Assembly: GCA_951217055.1 (NCBI GenBank)
Contig: OX578279.1
Coordinates: 41,813,610 to 41,877,609 of the forward strand
Source of the DNA: Gerris lacustris
Lineage: Eukaryota > Arthropoda > Insecta > Hemiptera > Gerridae
Length of the DNA: 64,000 nucleotides
Direction: 5' to 3'
Numbering within the stretch: position 1 is the stretch's first letter; every line of letters begins with the position of its first letter. The notes under the pieces are model-generated. The model was not told where the DNA came from, searched no databases, and was given only the letters and a program-made list of their open reading frames with translations. The position numbers and the translations under genes are program-made. This document shows, in pieces, positions 36,203 through 47,006 of the stretch.

Positions 36203-36337
36203 CACATGCAGCTAACAAGGCTTACACATGAACTCACATGTTTATTTAAAACATGTAAACATCTTCTCTTGTTCTAACGAAACTGATTTAATTTATTAAT
36301 ATTTTGCATAACTTTATATATACATATATATTTATTA

Positions 36338-37032
36338 GGCCAAGAGCGTTAGCTCAAAAAAGGCCCTTAACGGGAAAAAATTCGGGGAAAGCTGAATTTT
36401 GGTTTATGGCTTTATTTTGGTCCCCTGATGAACATACTAAGTTTTCCCCCTTGAGGGAGGTCGGCGTTGGCCGCCATTTTGAAAAAAAGGGACCAAAATT
36501 CGGTTTTTGGCAAATATCTTCGTTCTCATCGATGATACGACAAAAATAGTTATTATCAAATTTGTAAGGCTTTAAATTGTCTACAAAAAAGGTTCGATGT
36601 CATTATACGCTTAAGTCAATAGTTTCGAAGCTATAGCGCCGCGAAGTGCGACACTTTTAGCGTATATTTACGTATTTTTACCCCTACCGGTTTTGCTCAT
36701 CATATTATTTATTGTTTCTGAGGGACAAAATATAGCGCTATAGCTTCGAAACTATTGACTTTAGCGTATAATGACATCGAACCTTTTTTGTAGACAAATT
36801 AAAGCCCTACAAATTTGATAATAACTATTTTTGTCGTTGATGAGAACGAAGTTATTAGCCAGAAACCGAATTTTGGTCCCTTTTTTTTTTTTTTTTTTTA
36901 AAATGGCGGCCAACGCCGACCTCCCTCGAGGGGGAATACTTAGTATGTTTATCAGGGGACCAAAATAAAGCCATAAACCAAAATTCAGCTTTCCCCGAAT
37001 TTTTTCTCGTTCAAAGTCTTTGTTGCTTGGCC
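36338..37032. mobile_element. Foldback element, ~290-bp inverted arms
   Basis: The arms 36338-36628 and 36734-37032 are inverted copies, starting GGCCAAGAGCG on the left and ending TTGCTTGGCC on the right. They share GGGACCAAAATTCGGTTT-type and AGCTATAGCGC blocks and surround a spacer of about 105 bases. Flanking TA may be a target duplication. The arms differ by substitutions and a T-run, so the element is not brand new. Open frames here mirror each other and are not genes. Confidence 0.75.
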
Positions 37033-37369
37033 TATACACAGTGTGTCCCCAGATCGGGTTGCCAATGCATGTAATGACAATTTTTTTTTTTTTTTTAAAG
37101 TTACTCTTTATAAAATCTCCTGCTTGTTCTTAAATGAAGGTTTACAGTATTAATTTTAGTTAAGAATGTACCCTGTATCAACAAAAAAAAAACTATTTTA
37201 TAGATTCGTACAGAGGAAACCGGACCAAATGTCGACTATTCAAGAAAAAAAATTTCTTCATAATTTGTTTTAGGAACTATTCCAAATTTATTTTTCCCAT
37301 AAAAATTACGAAAACTGAATTTTAAAAATCCTCCCCCCCCCCCGCCATTTATAAAAAGTCAAATTTGTC

Positions 37370-37670
37370 TGATTCTAATAAAATAGGGGTCGATTTAAAG
37401 GTCTCGTTGAGTGCATTAAAAGTTTTGGTATTGCTTTTTTTTTGATAAAAACAATATGAAAGGATTAATAGGGGAAATCTTATTTATTATATGTATATTA
37501 TTTATTTTTTCTTTAATAGGAGAATAATCATTATCAAACATTTTTTTTTTAATCAATTCTCCCTTTATTAATAGCTTTCATGTTAGTTTTATCAAATAAA
37601 GCAAAACCACAACTTTTAATGCACTCAATGAGACCTTTAAATTGACCCCTCATTTATTAGATATAGAAAA
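37370..37670. repeat. Smaller inverted repeat, ~105-bp arms
   Basis: 37372-37475 and 37555-37668 are inverted copies sharing GATTTAAAGGTCTCGTTGAG-type and GTGCATTAAAAGTT blocks, separated by about 80 AT-rich bases. Possibly a foldback MITE. Confidence 0.6.
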
Positions 37671-37674
37671 AAAA

Positions 37675-38650
37675 TTTGCTTGTAAAAGTAAAATTTGCTA
37701 GTAAAAGTAATACATTTTACATAATTAGAGTACATTTTCATTTATCAAGCAAATAGAAGGAAGTAATTATGAAAAGTAATTTATTTAAACACTAATATCG
37801 GCGTCGGCGTTAAGGATAAGAGACCGCGCAATTCTGAATTTCCACGGCAATAATCACATGACATAAAAAGGAAGGCTTCAAAAATTGTTGCTCACTTTTA
37901 TATTTCTCCTTAAAATATACATGTATATACATAAACATTATGTTATACATATTTATTTAATCATCATTTAATTAATTTGATTTACTACTTATGACTTACT
38001 TACTATTTTTCACTATTTTTCATTATTAGTATTTTTTTTTTTTTTTTTTTTTTTGATTTGCAATGTAATAAATAATAGGTAAGTATTTAAGTAGTCTAAT
38101 AGCAAATATTCAATGCAGCCAAAAGCAGTTATAACCTAGTACAAATATGGTTTGTGTACAAAATTCTGATCAGTAGTAATTTGTTATTTATTTATTTTTA
38201 TTATTTATTTATTTTATTTTTCTTGTTTCATTCGTTCTCTCGAATCTAGATTCCTCTAAGTTATTAAAAAGTCCTTATCGAATAATAATTAAAGGCTAAC
38301 ACTGACTTGAGAGATGCCTTAGAATTATTTTAAGATGGCTAATCTATTAAATTGTTTTACAATTTTTTTTTTTTTTTAAATCATTTTTTTAAGAAAGTCT
38401 ACAGTATTGTCTTGGTGATTTTTCCTCATTATAATAATTACCTGTGGAACAGGATATAATGAATTAGCTTTTACTTGGTCCACTCCTCACCGTGAGCTGG
38501 TGCCCCACGCTCACCTGAAAAAAAAAAAAAAAAAAAAAAAAATGAGTAAAAGAAATGAATATATTAAAGTCTTTTTGTTAGTTACCAACAGGAAAAGCAT
38601 TTTGTATCACTATCAATTACAATAAATATAATAACTGTGATGAGAAGCAA
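37675..38650. other. No recognised gene
   Basis: AT-rich with homopolymer runs (T-run near 38030, A-run near 38520). Nothing coding was recognised. Confidence 0.4.
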
Positions 38651-39430
38651 TGCAACTATTTTCTATTAGTCCAGTCCGGCAAGAGTAAAAAAGGGGGGCT
38701 TACCTCGAAACCTAGTAAGTCAAAACCGATTTTCATGACCTTTTGACTCCTGGATTAAAGTTAAAAGTCCAGTCATGCACCATGACTTAATGAGCGAATT
38801 TTCAAAGAAATCTGCGGATTATTGGCTTATGATAATATAGGAAAATTTTGGTTTAGAATTTGCATGGGTGAAAAAAAAATTTGGTACACAGGGGTACGAG
38901 GTACAAAAGTCAAAATCGTATTTACCCTTCAAGATGCATGTCGTTGGAAAGCTCTTTAAGAGTACAGTAATTGTTGTTATGTACACTTTTATCATATTTT
39001 CACATAAAAGGGGGGTAAAATGGAAAAAACACGAAAAATGGAAAAAACACAATAACGTTTTTTGACCCTATATGGTCAAAATTTGACCCCTAAATGGACT
39101 CCAAATATTCTGGCCAACGAACTCATCCTTTCTTTTGATATTATTGACATTTTAAAATTTGTTTGAAATTTTTAAGTGCATCCTAAGGGGAGATATCGTC
39201 TGGAGTGACACATATATACATACATATATACATACATATATACATACATATATACATACATATATACATACATACATAAAAAAAAGTGTTAAATTTTAGG
39301 AATCGATTCAGAATGGTCTAAAACGGATTTCCATGGAAAAAATTTTCAAAAATTCGCATCACAAAATTTTTGAAGCCATTGCAATAGCGTAATTTTCTTT
39401 GAAAATTCGCTAATAAAAAGAACGCTAATA
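38650..39430 (+). repeat. Diverged inverted relative of 41830-42420
   Basis: Shares CACAGGGGTACGAGGTAC-type, ATGCATGTCGTTGGAAAGCT and TAGGGGTCAAATTT-type blocks with the reverse complement of 41830-42420, the right part of the hAT-like element. It lies outside that element, so it is either a fragment of a related element or a repeat captured by both. Confidence 0.6.
39213..39270 (+). repeat. (CATATATA)n-type microsatellite
   Basis: Five or more copies of ACATATATACAT. A shorter version, reversed, sits at 41970-41999. Confidence 0.9.
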
Positions 39431-39792
39431 ATTTTGTAATTGTCTGAATAAAGAATTAAAAATCTAATAAATGGGAATTTATAATACATGAAAACCATGA
39501 TAGTTTCGACAAAAAATTGTTGTACCTTTTTTTAAGAGACCTTTGATTTAACTAAGTTTTTGCTAATTTTGGTAATATTCTCGACATGCGAGCGTCTCGT
39601 TTCAATTGTCTATATTTTGTAAACTATTAAATTTACTGAAAAGAAATTATTTCAATGATTAAAGGTAAATTTATTGTCTTTCAATCTAACCTAAGCTCGA
39701 CCCGATATCTTTATAAATAACGAAGTTATTAAGTTTACAATAACGATAACCGATAACGAGAAATAGGGGCTGAAGGTTTTATGTTATATGAC

Positions 39793-42700
39793 CAGGGCTG
39801 GATTTAGGCAGGGGCCATGGGGGCCCGGGCCCCTGGCGGCAAATTTTCGAAGGTGGCAAAAGGCGGCAGAAAGAAAAATAAAACAATAATCATAAAACAT
39901 TTTTTTTTTTAATATTGGACATTACAATATAACTCTTGTGAACAAAAAGTATAATATTTATTTACTAATTGAACTTTTATATACTAATTGTACAGTAGAG
40001 TATGAGCGCAAGTGCAGGTGTGTAGGCATAAGTTTTTATTTATTAGTGTTTAAGTGGATTTTAGATTTTGGGCATAGAACGGTTAGTGATTTGATTTATA
40101 ACTCGTCGCCGCTAGTTATTCACGTACCAGTTAGAACTACAGTTTAGGCCAACTTTACTCTATTTTTATACAACGTAATCTTTAAAGGTAAAAACGGGCA
40201 TAAAACTATGTTTTTAAACAATTTAAAGAATTCCCAGGAGCCAAGAGTTTATAATATAAACATTAAATAATTATTAAGTGCATTAAAAACACTTTTCTTT
40301 TGCTTTCTTGATAGTCCAGTCATTTTAGGTTTTCTGTTCCAAATAATTCGGAGCTTCCATGATATTGCAGCTCGTCAAAATGAAGTGATCAAAAAATATA
40401 TTATATTTTTTGATCACTTCATTTTGACGTTCTGAAAAACATATTGAAAATCGGCAATGAGATCGTGGTCGCGTTAGTTGATATTCAAGGGCAAAGGTCA
40501 ACAAATTTGGTATTTTCCTATTGCTCCGACACCAATCAAGGTGGTTATCAAAATTAAAGATAGCAAAATTTCCCACAAAAAAAAAAATCTCATTAATTTT
40601 TTACGTGCAATGGATGGTTTACGGAATATAGGGCGAAGAATATCTGTTATCCGATGCCCTACACTTTTTACGTATTTTTATGAATATCTCGCTTCCTAAG
40701 GCTCGGAGACAAATTAAGGTGATTATTAAAAAAATAGATTATTAAATTTACCACAGAAAAGTTATCTTTTATTTTTTACGTACAACGAACGGTTTAGCAA
40801 AAACCTAGCTTATTATAACTTGAGTAGTGTTAGTTTTTACGTATATATATGTAAACATCTCGCTTCCTCTAGCTCGGAGACCAATTGACGGTCAGATCAA
40901 AATTGAAGATTATAAATTTTCACACATGAAACATGATGTTTATTTTTTACGTAGAACGAACCTTTTGGATAATAAAGTGCTCCAAAGTTTCCCCATAAGA
41001 CGTAAGAAATTTTTTTTTTACATAGATAATTGTCTATGTTTTACATGGAAGGTTTTACTTGAAGATGATGTTCCTACGGATGCGACAATAGAAGCAAAAT
41101 TGGTTGGAAAGTATGGCAACAACATTGTTATTACCACAAAACCAAAAAATGACAATGATTAGCTTCCTCGATACTCATGCGACTATTCTTTCTAACGCTT
41201 GGTATGAAAATAAAAAATTGAATCAAGAAGAAGAACTTCCACGAATAGTTGAAGCTAATGCAACAATTATAAGAGAAGACGTCCGCAGTATCGCTGCATA
41301 CACTGAATCGTAATAACAATATTCTTGCCATACTTTTCAATCAATTTTGCTTATATTGTCGCATCGGTGGGAGCATTATCTCCAAGCAAACCCTTCAGCT
41401 CCACCAACGTTAATTGACAATTATCTATATAAGTATGTAATAAAATTATTTTTTACGCCTTGTGCGGAAACTTTGGAGCACTTTATTATCCAAAAGGTTC
41501 GTTCTAAGTAAAAAATAAACAAATGTTTCATGTGTGAAATTTTAAAATCTTCAATTTTGATCTGACAGTCAATTGGTCTCCGAGCTAGAGGAAGCGAGAT
41601 ATTTACAAAAATACGCAAAAAGTTGTGCTTTTCAGAATGTCAAAATGAAGTGATCAAAAAATAAAAAATTGAAGCTTCGAATTTTTTGGAACAGAAGCCA
41701 TATTTATGACTAAAATAACTGGACTATGACTTGAATTTAAATGTCATAAATGACTTTCCTAATGTTAAAGCAAGACTTAAGAAATTTAAATAAACAAATT
41801 TCTCAATAAAGGTATTCAATTAATTTTCTTTTTCTTTTCTTTTTTTAAGCGAATTTTCAAAGAAAATTAAGCTATTGCAATGGCTTCAACATTTTTTAAA
41901 TGCGAATTTTTGAAAATTTTCTCCATGGAAATCATACCAATCTTAATCGATTCCTGAAATTTAACACTTTTTCTTATGTATGTATGTATATATGTATGTG
42001 TCACTCGAGACGATATCTCACCCTAGGATGCACTTCAAAAATCCAAACAAATTTTAAAATGTCAATAATATCAAAAGAAAGGATGAGTTCGTTGGCCAGA
42101 ATTTTTAGAGTCCATTTAGGGGTCAAATATTGACAATTTAGGGTCACAAATAGCATAAAACGTGTTTTATCCATTTTACCCCCCTCTTATATGAAAATAT
42201 GACAAAAGTGTACATAACAACAATTACTGTACTCAGAGCTTTCCAACGACATGCATCTTGATTTTTGTACCCGGTACCCCTGTGTACCTATTTTTTTTCA
42301 CCCATCCAAATTCTAAACCAAAATATTCCTGTATTATCACAAGCCAATAATACACAGATTTTTTTAAAAATTCGCTCCTTAAGTCATGGTGCATGATTGG
42401 CCGTTTTTTAAAATTTTTATAACTACACTTTAACTTTATATTTCCTACAAACGAAGTTACTGTTAAATCATGACTAATTTTAAAATAAAACTTGTATATA
42501 AATACTGTGTACTTGAAAATTGTTTTTCATTCAAAAACTTTTTTTATTTTAAAAAATTGGTATTTGGTTTTAGCCTAGTCCTGTAATAATAGTGGAATAT
42601 TATTTAAATAATATTAAAATAAATCAGGTTAAAAATGGACAAAACCATAAAACATTAGTCCATATGTTTTATAGGACAAAACTTGCAGTATTTTTTTTTT

Positions 42701-42804
42701 TTTTTTTTTATAGGAATTACAAAATTGTCACAGCATTTGGGGGGGGGGGGCAGGCGGCAATTTTTATTGGGCCCCTGGCCACCAAATATGTAAATCCAGC
42801 TCTG
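39793..42804. mobile_element. hAT-like element, 3,012 bp, copy A
   Basis: Begins CAGGGCTGGATTTAGGC and ends GTAAATCCAGCTCTG, inverted hAT-type ends. TATATGAC flanks both sides (39785-39792 and 42805-42812), a perfect 8-bp duplication. The ends contain GGGCCCCTGGC-type blocks common in hAT elements. The inside holds no transposase I can recognise; it is made of inverted and direct copies of a block with CTCGCTTCCTCTAGCTCGG. Copy B at 55621-58632 has the same length in the opposite orientation. Short open frames are identical between copies but low in complexity; I do not call them genes. Confidence 0.9.
40373..40429. repeat. 28-bp-arm perfect palindrome inside hAT copy A
   Basis: CGTCAAAATGAAGTGATC followed by an AT-rich centre and the exact reverse complement GATCACTTCATTTTGACG. 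A single arm is repeated at about 41638-41662. The same palindrome is at 57996-58052 in copy B. Confidence 0.92.
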
Positions 42805-42829
42805 TATATGACAAATAATAACATATATC

Positions 42830-43320
42830 TAAAAATAATGCAGACATGTGTACTTCAATGACACATTAGTTAGCTATAAAAAGTGTTTATTATACACACC
42901 GAGACTAAATAGAGTAGCTAAATAGGGAAGGCAGATGGCACCATTTTCTCAGGACTATCCCCACCACTAGAATACAAAGATTGAAACCTTCGTTCTGGTT
43001 GCCAAAGTTGTCAGTTTTCAAATTATAATATAAACACCTTTTAAATACCTGTCTCCTGTCATATCACTACATTTTTACCCTGAGAAAAGTCTTGTATTTT
43101 ATAGCTTTGTTTGTATTCAAAGGGAGGGGGAAGTTGGTGCCTCTCATCCCCACTCCCTCTGGCCTGTATAATGACACATCTATTTAGTCTCTATACTCCG
43201 TCATTATACATTACATAAAATACAGGCTTACACATATGTCAATAAAACGAGTTTTAACAGGTACTAAAAAAACAGAATGAGTTGGGCGACAAATCGTTGG
43301 AATATCATAGAAAGACTTTT
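42830..43320. other. No recognised gene
   Basis: Intervening sequence between hAT copy A and the nested block. TATTTAGTC/GACTAAATA occurs in inverted form at about 42905 and 43180, perhaps the ends of a small unknown element. Confidence 0.35.
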
Positions 43321-43322
43321 TT

Positions 43323-43515
43323 TTAACGAAGTTCCTTATGGCATGGCGTCTGGAGCCCGGGAGTGAATCTGAAAGAAACAACCGTCACAAAACCAACCGT
43401 CATAAAACTGACCGTCCCAAAACAGTGATGGTCGGCGAACGGACGAAATCTACCGCTGACGATAACTTGAGTAAAAGTTGACCGATTGAGTTGAAATGTA
43501 GTATACATGTTCATT
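43323..43515 (+). repeat. GAAGTTCC repeat, left part, split by insertion
   Basis: Contains AACGAAGTTCCTTATGGC, then CTGGAGCCCGGGAGT and a run of ACCGTCA-type units. It is the reverse complement of 51050-51275. The sequence breaks at 43515 and resumes near 48668. Joining ...CATGTTCAT to TTTTACCAATGCC restores the arrangement seen, inverted, at about 51025-51060. Confidence 0.72.
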
Positions 43516-44347
43516 AGGGTCCGTAGGCAAAACCAAGGACCCTTATATTTTCCTGCGTGTGTCTGTCCGTCCGTCCTGTCGCCTGCTCTCACGGCTACAC
43601 TTTTCGTCCGATCACTTTGAAATTTGGCATGTATATGTCTTGTACCTACCCACATATTTTAAAAATATAGCGACTTAAAAAAAATATTTTTCAAAAAAAT
43701 TAGGGTTAAAAAACTCAAGGGTTAATTTTTTTTATTTTTATCGACACCGAGAGGGGTATCATATGAAAGGGTACGTCGAGCTGATTACAAAAATATATAA
43801 TCCTTTGGTTATAACTTTGAAAGGACGAACGTAGGCAAGTTTGAAGTGGGTGTGAAACGTGTCCCCCCCCCCTTCTATCTCGCTTATGTGAAGTGCAAAA
43901 AATCTGAAAAAATTCCTGAACATTCTTCGACCAAAAGTAAAGATACCACTTTTTGAAAATTTCGAAAAAAATATTATTTTATTTTTTATTGACTAAATAC
44001 GTTTTTTATTGACTATATAACTTTGATAGGGCGAGCGTAGGCAAGTTTGAAGTGGGTGTGAAACGTGTCCTCCCCCTTCTATCTCGCTTATGTGAACTGC
44101 AAACAGGGCCGCAGCTACATACTTTGCCAGGAGGGGCAAGCCCTAATTTTGCCGCCCCCTCCACCACCCCCACCCCATTGCTATCCTAGCAATTCGCCAA
44201 TAACTATTACTCCTACTCCTAAGTCAGCTTGTGAAAAATCTTGAAATATTTATTAATATTTGAGATAAAATATAAAATCATGTTTTAAGTTGATAACTAA
44301 GGTTTATTTGAAAATGAGAAACGAAACAATTCAAGTAAAATCTTTTT

Positions 44348-46990
44348 AGAATAGAATAGAATAGAATAGAAAAGATGTTTATTTTTTTTAAAAAATACAA
44401 TGAATTAATTACACAACAACATCTTAATCCCCATTGGCAGCAGCCGTGAGGGGGAGAGCTGATTACACACTAAATTAAATCAATAATATTTGAATAGATA
44501 ACAACATAAATACATTTAGAGAAAACTTTTAAACTATCATGCTCATTATTTTAACAACAACCTTTTAAATACAAATATTAGAAAATACAGAAACAAACTA
44601 CATAATAAGTTACTTTAAAAATAAATAAATAGATAATTTTACCACCTAATAGTTTTTAATTTAATTTTATTTTGTTACAAACACACACACATACATACAC
44701 ATATATACATACATACACACATACATACATACATACATATACATTTAATTTTTATTTTTTATTTATTTATTTATTTATTTATTTTTTACATAGTCCATTT
44801 ACATTCGTGCAGTAAGTATAATCTTTAACATTAATATTATTAAATTATTTCCAAAATTGATTTAATGAATATAGAAAGAAGTACAAGTTAGGATAGTATA
44901 TTTTAGGATTTTTATTAGATTTAATAATCTCGTTTTCATTAACTATTGAGTATTTACAACTTTTATTCTTTTATTTATTTATATATATTTAGATTATATT
45001 TTGTTTATTTTTTATTATCAGTAGTTAAACTGTTTAATAAGATAATTCCTATATCGACTCGCCTCTTTGATATAGTTATATAACTTCATATAGTGTTTCC
45101 CGTTTAATAGGGCATGCGTTTCCTGTGTTTCTAGCAGGTCATATCCAAAGAACTTAATCCTGTACGGACGTAATATCGGGCAAACAGCTAAGAAGTGCAT
45201 CATATCTTCTGGTTCATTTAAATTGCACATGGAGCAGCGTTTATCTGATTCAGATCTCCAGACCTGAAAATTTAAGTTTAAGAGCCCTCCTAAGGCTTTC
45301 ATGATGGTCGCTATAAAATCAGTGCTATTAGAATCGTTTGCATAATAACGCGGGCATTCATAATTAAGTTGTTTATACAAAACATTAGAAGACTGTCTCG
45401 CTGCACATATGGCATCTTCTTTAGTCTTTCTCTTCACAGCCGACAGCAAGAAACCCATGTCCCTCTCCATGATGTCAACGTCTGATTCCGCCCCGTCATA
45501 TTCTATATGGTGCAAACTCAACAAGTATTTCCATTCTCGGTACCAAGAGCTATTCTTTTGCATTGCGATTTTTGCTAGTTTGTAAGGGAGTCTGTGCTCT
45601 TCCATTCTTAGTACTTTAATTATAAATTTCGTATGAATTTTTAGAGTATTGACGAATAGCGGTAATATGTCTGTTTCAATTTGCAGTAAGTAACCTGGAG
45701 TGTACTGAGGCAGAGACAGAAGTTTTTTTAAGAACCACCTTTGAACTTTTTCTAATTGGTTAAACTGCCGGTAGCCCCACACTTGAGCACCGTAGCAAAG
45801 CACACTACTAACAACAGCGTCAAATACCATTAATTTCTTTGAATAGGGTACATCTTTACACATTAAAATCGAATTCCATGAAATGTTTACACATAATTTT
45901 GCGGCCGTCGTTTTTTCAACGAAATGCTTGTCGAAGCAAAGTTTCGGAGTTAGTATCAAGCCGAGATATTTATAGCTGCTGACTATTTCCAGTTTTTTGT
46001 TACCGTAATACCATTTCTCTTTATTTTTTATCTTACCTCCGTTCCTGAACACGAGCATTTGAGACTTCTGAAGGTTTAGATGCAGTGACCACAGTGCGCA
46101 GTATTCCTCAAGTTTGTTGATCATCTGTTGCATTATTAATATGTTGTCCGAGATAAGAACTAGATCGTCAGCATAGGCTAGCACTCGTACGGTTACATCT
46201 CCGATCTTGATGCCCCCTCCTATGAACTCAAATATGTCATTAAGGAAAAGAGAAAAGAGTAAAGGGCTTAAGGGACAACCTTGTCTTACTCCTGAGTTAG
46301 TTGAGAAGAAGTCGGAAACACCACCATGACACCAAACTGCAGCACTCGTATTTTTATATAAAGATCGTAAAACGTTCACGAGCTTGCTTGAAACACCCAG
46401 ACTCAACAGCTTATAAAACAAGGCACGTCTATCTAACGAATCGAATGCAGCTTTCAGGTCTACAAAAAACGCGTATATCCGTCTATTTTCACTTTTCACT
46501 TTCATCTGTATTATCGACATAAGCGTAAATATGTTGTCCAACGTAGAGTAATTGGCTCGGAAGCCAGCTTGGCACTCATGTAAGATTCTATTAGAATCCT
46601 CCCAGTTAGCGAGCCTTTGCAATATGAGACATAAAAATAGTTTACCAATACTGTCCAAAAACGAAATACCTCTGTAATTTGAGACATCTATTAATATCCC
46701 TTTCTTGTGTAGAGGACATATAATGGCTTTACTGAATGACTCTGGTATTTCTCCAGAATCGTAAATCCGATTGAATAGATATAGTAATTTCTCACGGTAT
46801 TCTGCAGTGGCAAATTTAAAAAATTCATTTGGAATACGATCCAATCCTGGGGCCTTATTGAGTTTGGCTTTATCTAACACTGTTACAAGCTCGTCCATTG
46901 TAAATCTTGCATCTAGTTCTGCGTTGCTAATCAACGGGTCGGCAGATTGTATTACAGATGTAATCAAATAAAAAATCTTTTTAATATACC
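44348..46990 (-). mobile_element. LINE (non-LTR retrotransposon), 5'-truncated
   Basis: Read on the - strand: a reverse transcriptase frame, an AT-rich 3'UTR of about 600 bases, AATAAA and a tail of TTCTA repeats (44348-44372). The endonuclease domain and ORF1 are absent, as in the usual 5'-truncated LINE copy. The 3'UTR contains CA/TA microsatellites near 44690-44740. It lies inside the hAT-like element, so it inserted later than that element. Confidence 0.82.
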
Positions 46991-47006
46991 AGAAATTATT
47001 ATACAT
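45018..47006 (-). CDS. LINE reverse transcriptase with C-terminal zinc knuckle
   Basis: A single frame of 662 codons without a break, by far the longest in the window. The RT motifs are in order: KAPGLDRIPNEFF (51-63), NYRGISFLDSIGKLF (110-124), CQAGFRANYSTLDNIF (145-160), FVDLKAAFD (181-189), SGVRQGCPLSPLLFSLFLND (238-257), the catalytic YADD (278-281) and YKYLGLIL (345-352). A CX2C-X9-H-X4-C zinc knuckle is at 591-609. All catalytic Asp are present. It would reverse-transcribe its own RNA at a nicked target, but the endonuclease domain is missing at the N terminus. The first ~17 residues are probably host sequence and the annotated Met is not the true start. The clade is not certain; the knuckle suggests a Jockey/I/R1-like group. 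Confidence 0.9.
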   Translation of the reverse strand: MYNNFWYIKKIFYLITSVIQSADPLISNAELDARFTMDELVTVLDKAKLNKAPGLDRIPNEFFKFATAEYREKLLYLFNRIYDSGEIPESFSKAIICPLHKKGILIDVSNYRGISFLDSIGKLFLCLILQRLANWEDSNRILHECQAGFRANYSTLDNIFTLMSIIQMKVKSENRRIYAFFVDLKAAFDSLDRRALFYKLLSLGVSSKLVNVLRSLYKNTSAAVWCHGGVSDFFSTNSGVRQGCPLSPLLFSLFLNDIFEFIGGGIKIGDVTVRVLAYADDLVLISDNILIMQQMINKLEEYCALWSLHLNLQKSQMLVFRNGGKIKNKEKWYYGNKKLEIVSSYKYLGLILTPKLCFDKHFVEKTTAAKLCVNISWNSILMCKDVPYSKKLMVFDAVVSSVLCYGAQVWGYRQFNQLEKVQRWFLKKLLSLPQYTPGYLLQIETDILPLFVNTLKIHTKFIIKVLRMEEHRLPYKLAKIAMQKNSSWYREWKYLLSLHHIEYDGAESDVDIMERDMGFLLSAVKRKTKEDAICAARQSSNVLYKQLNYECPRYYANDSNSTDFIATIMKALGGLLNLNFQVWRSESDKRCSMCNLNEPEDMMHFLAVCPILRPYRIKFFGYDLLETQETHALLNGKHYMKLYNYIKEASRYRNYLIKQFNY

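Noticed and set aside
36304..37039. Frames of 81 and 92 codons in the foldback
   Set aside because: The two are mirror images caused by the inverted arms.
39938..42861. Short frames inside the hAT-like elements as genes
   Set aside because: They are conserved only because both element copies are young; they are short, low in complexity, overlap on both strands and have no transposase motifs.
45018..47006. 662-codon frame as a host gene
   Set aside because: Contains a complete reverse transcriptase motif series and a LINE zinc knuckle, with a LINE-type tail.
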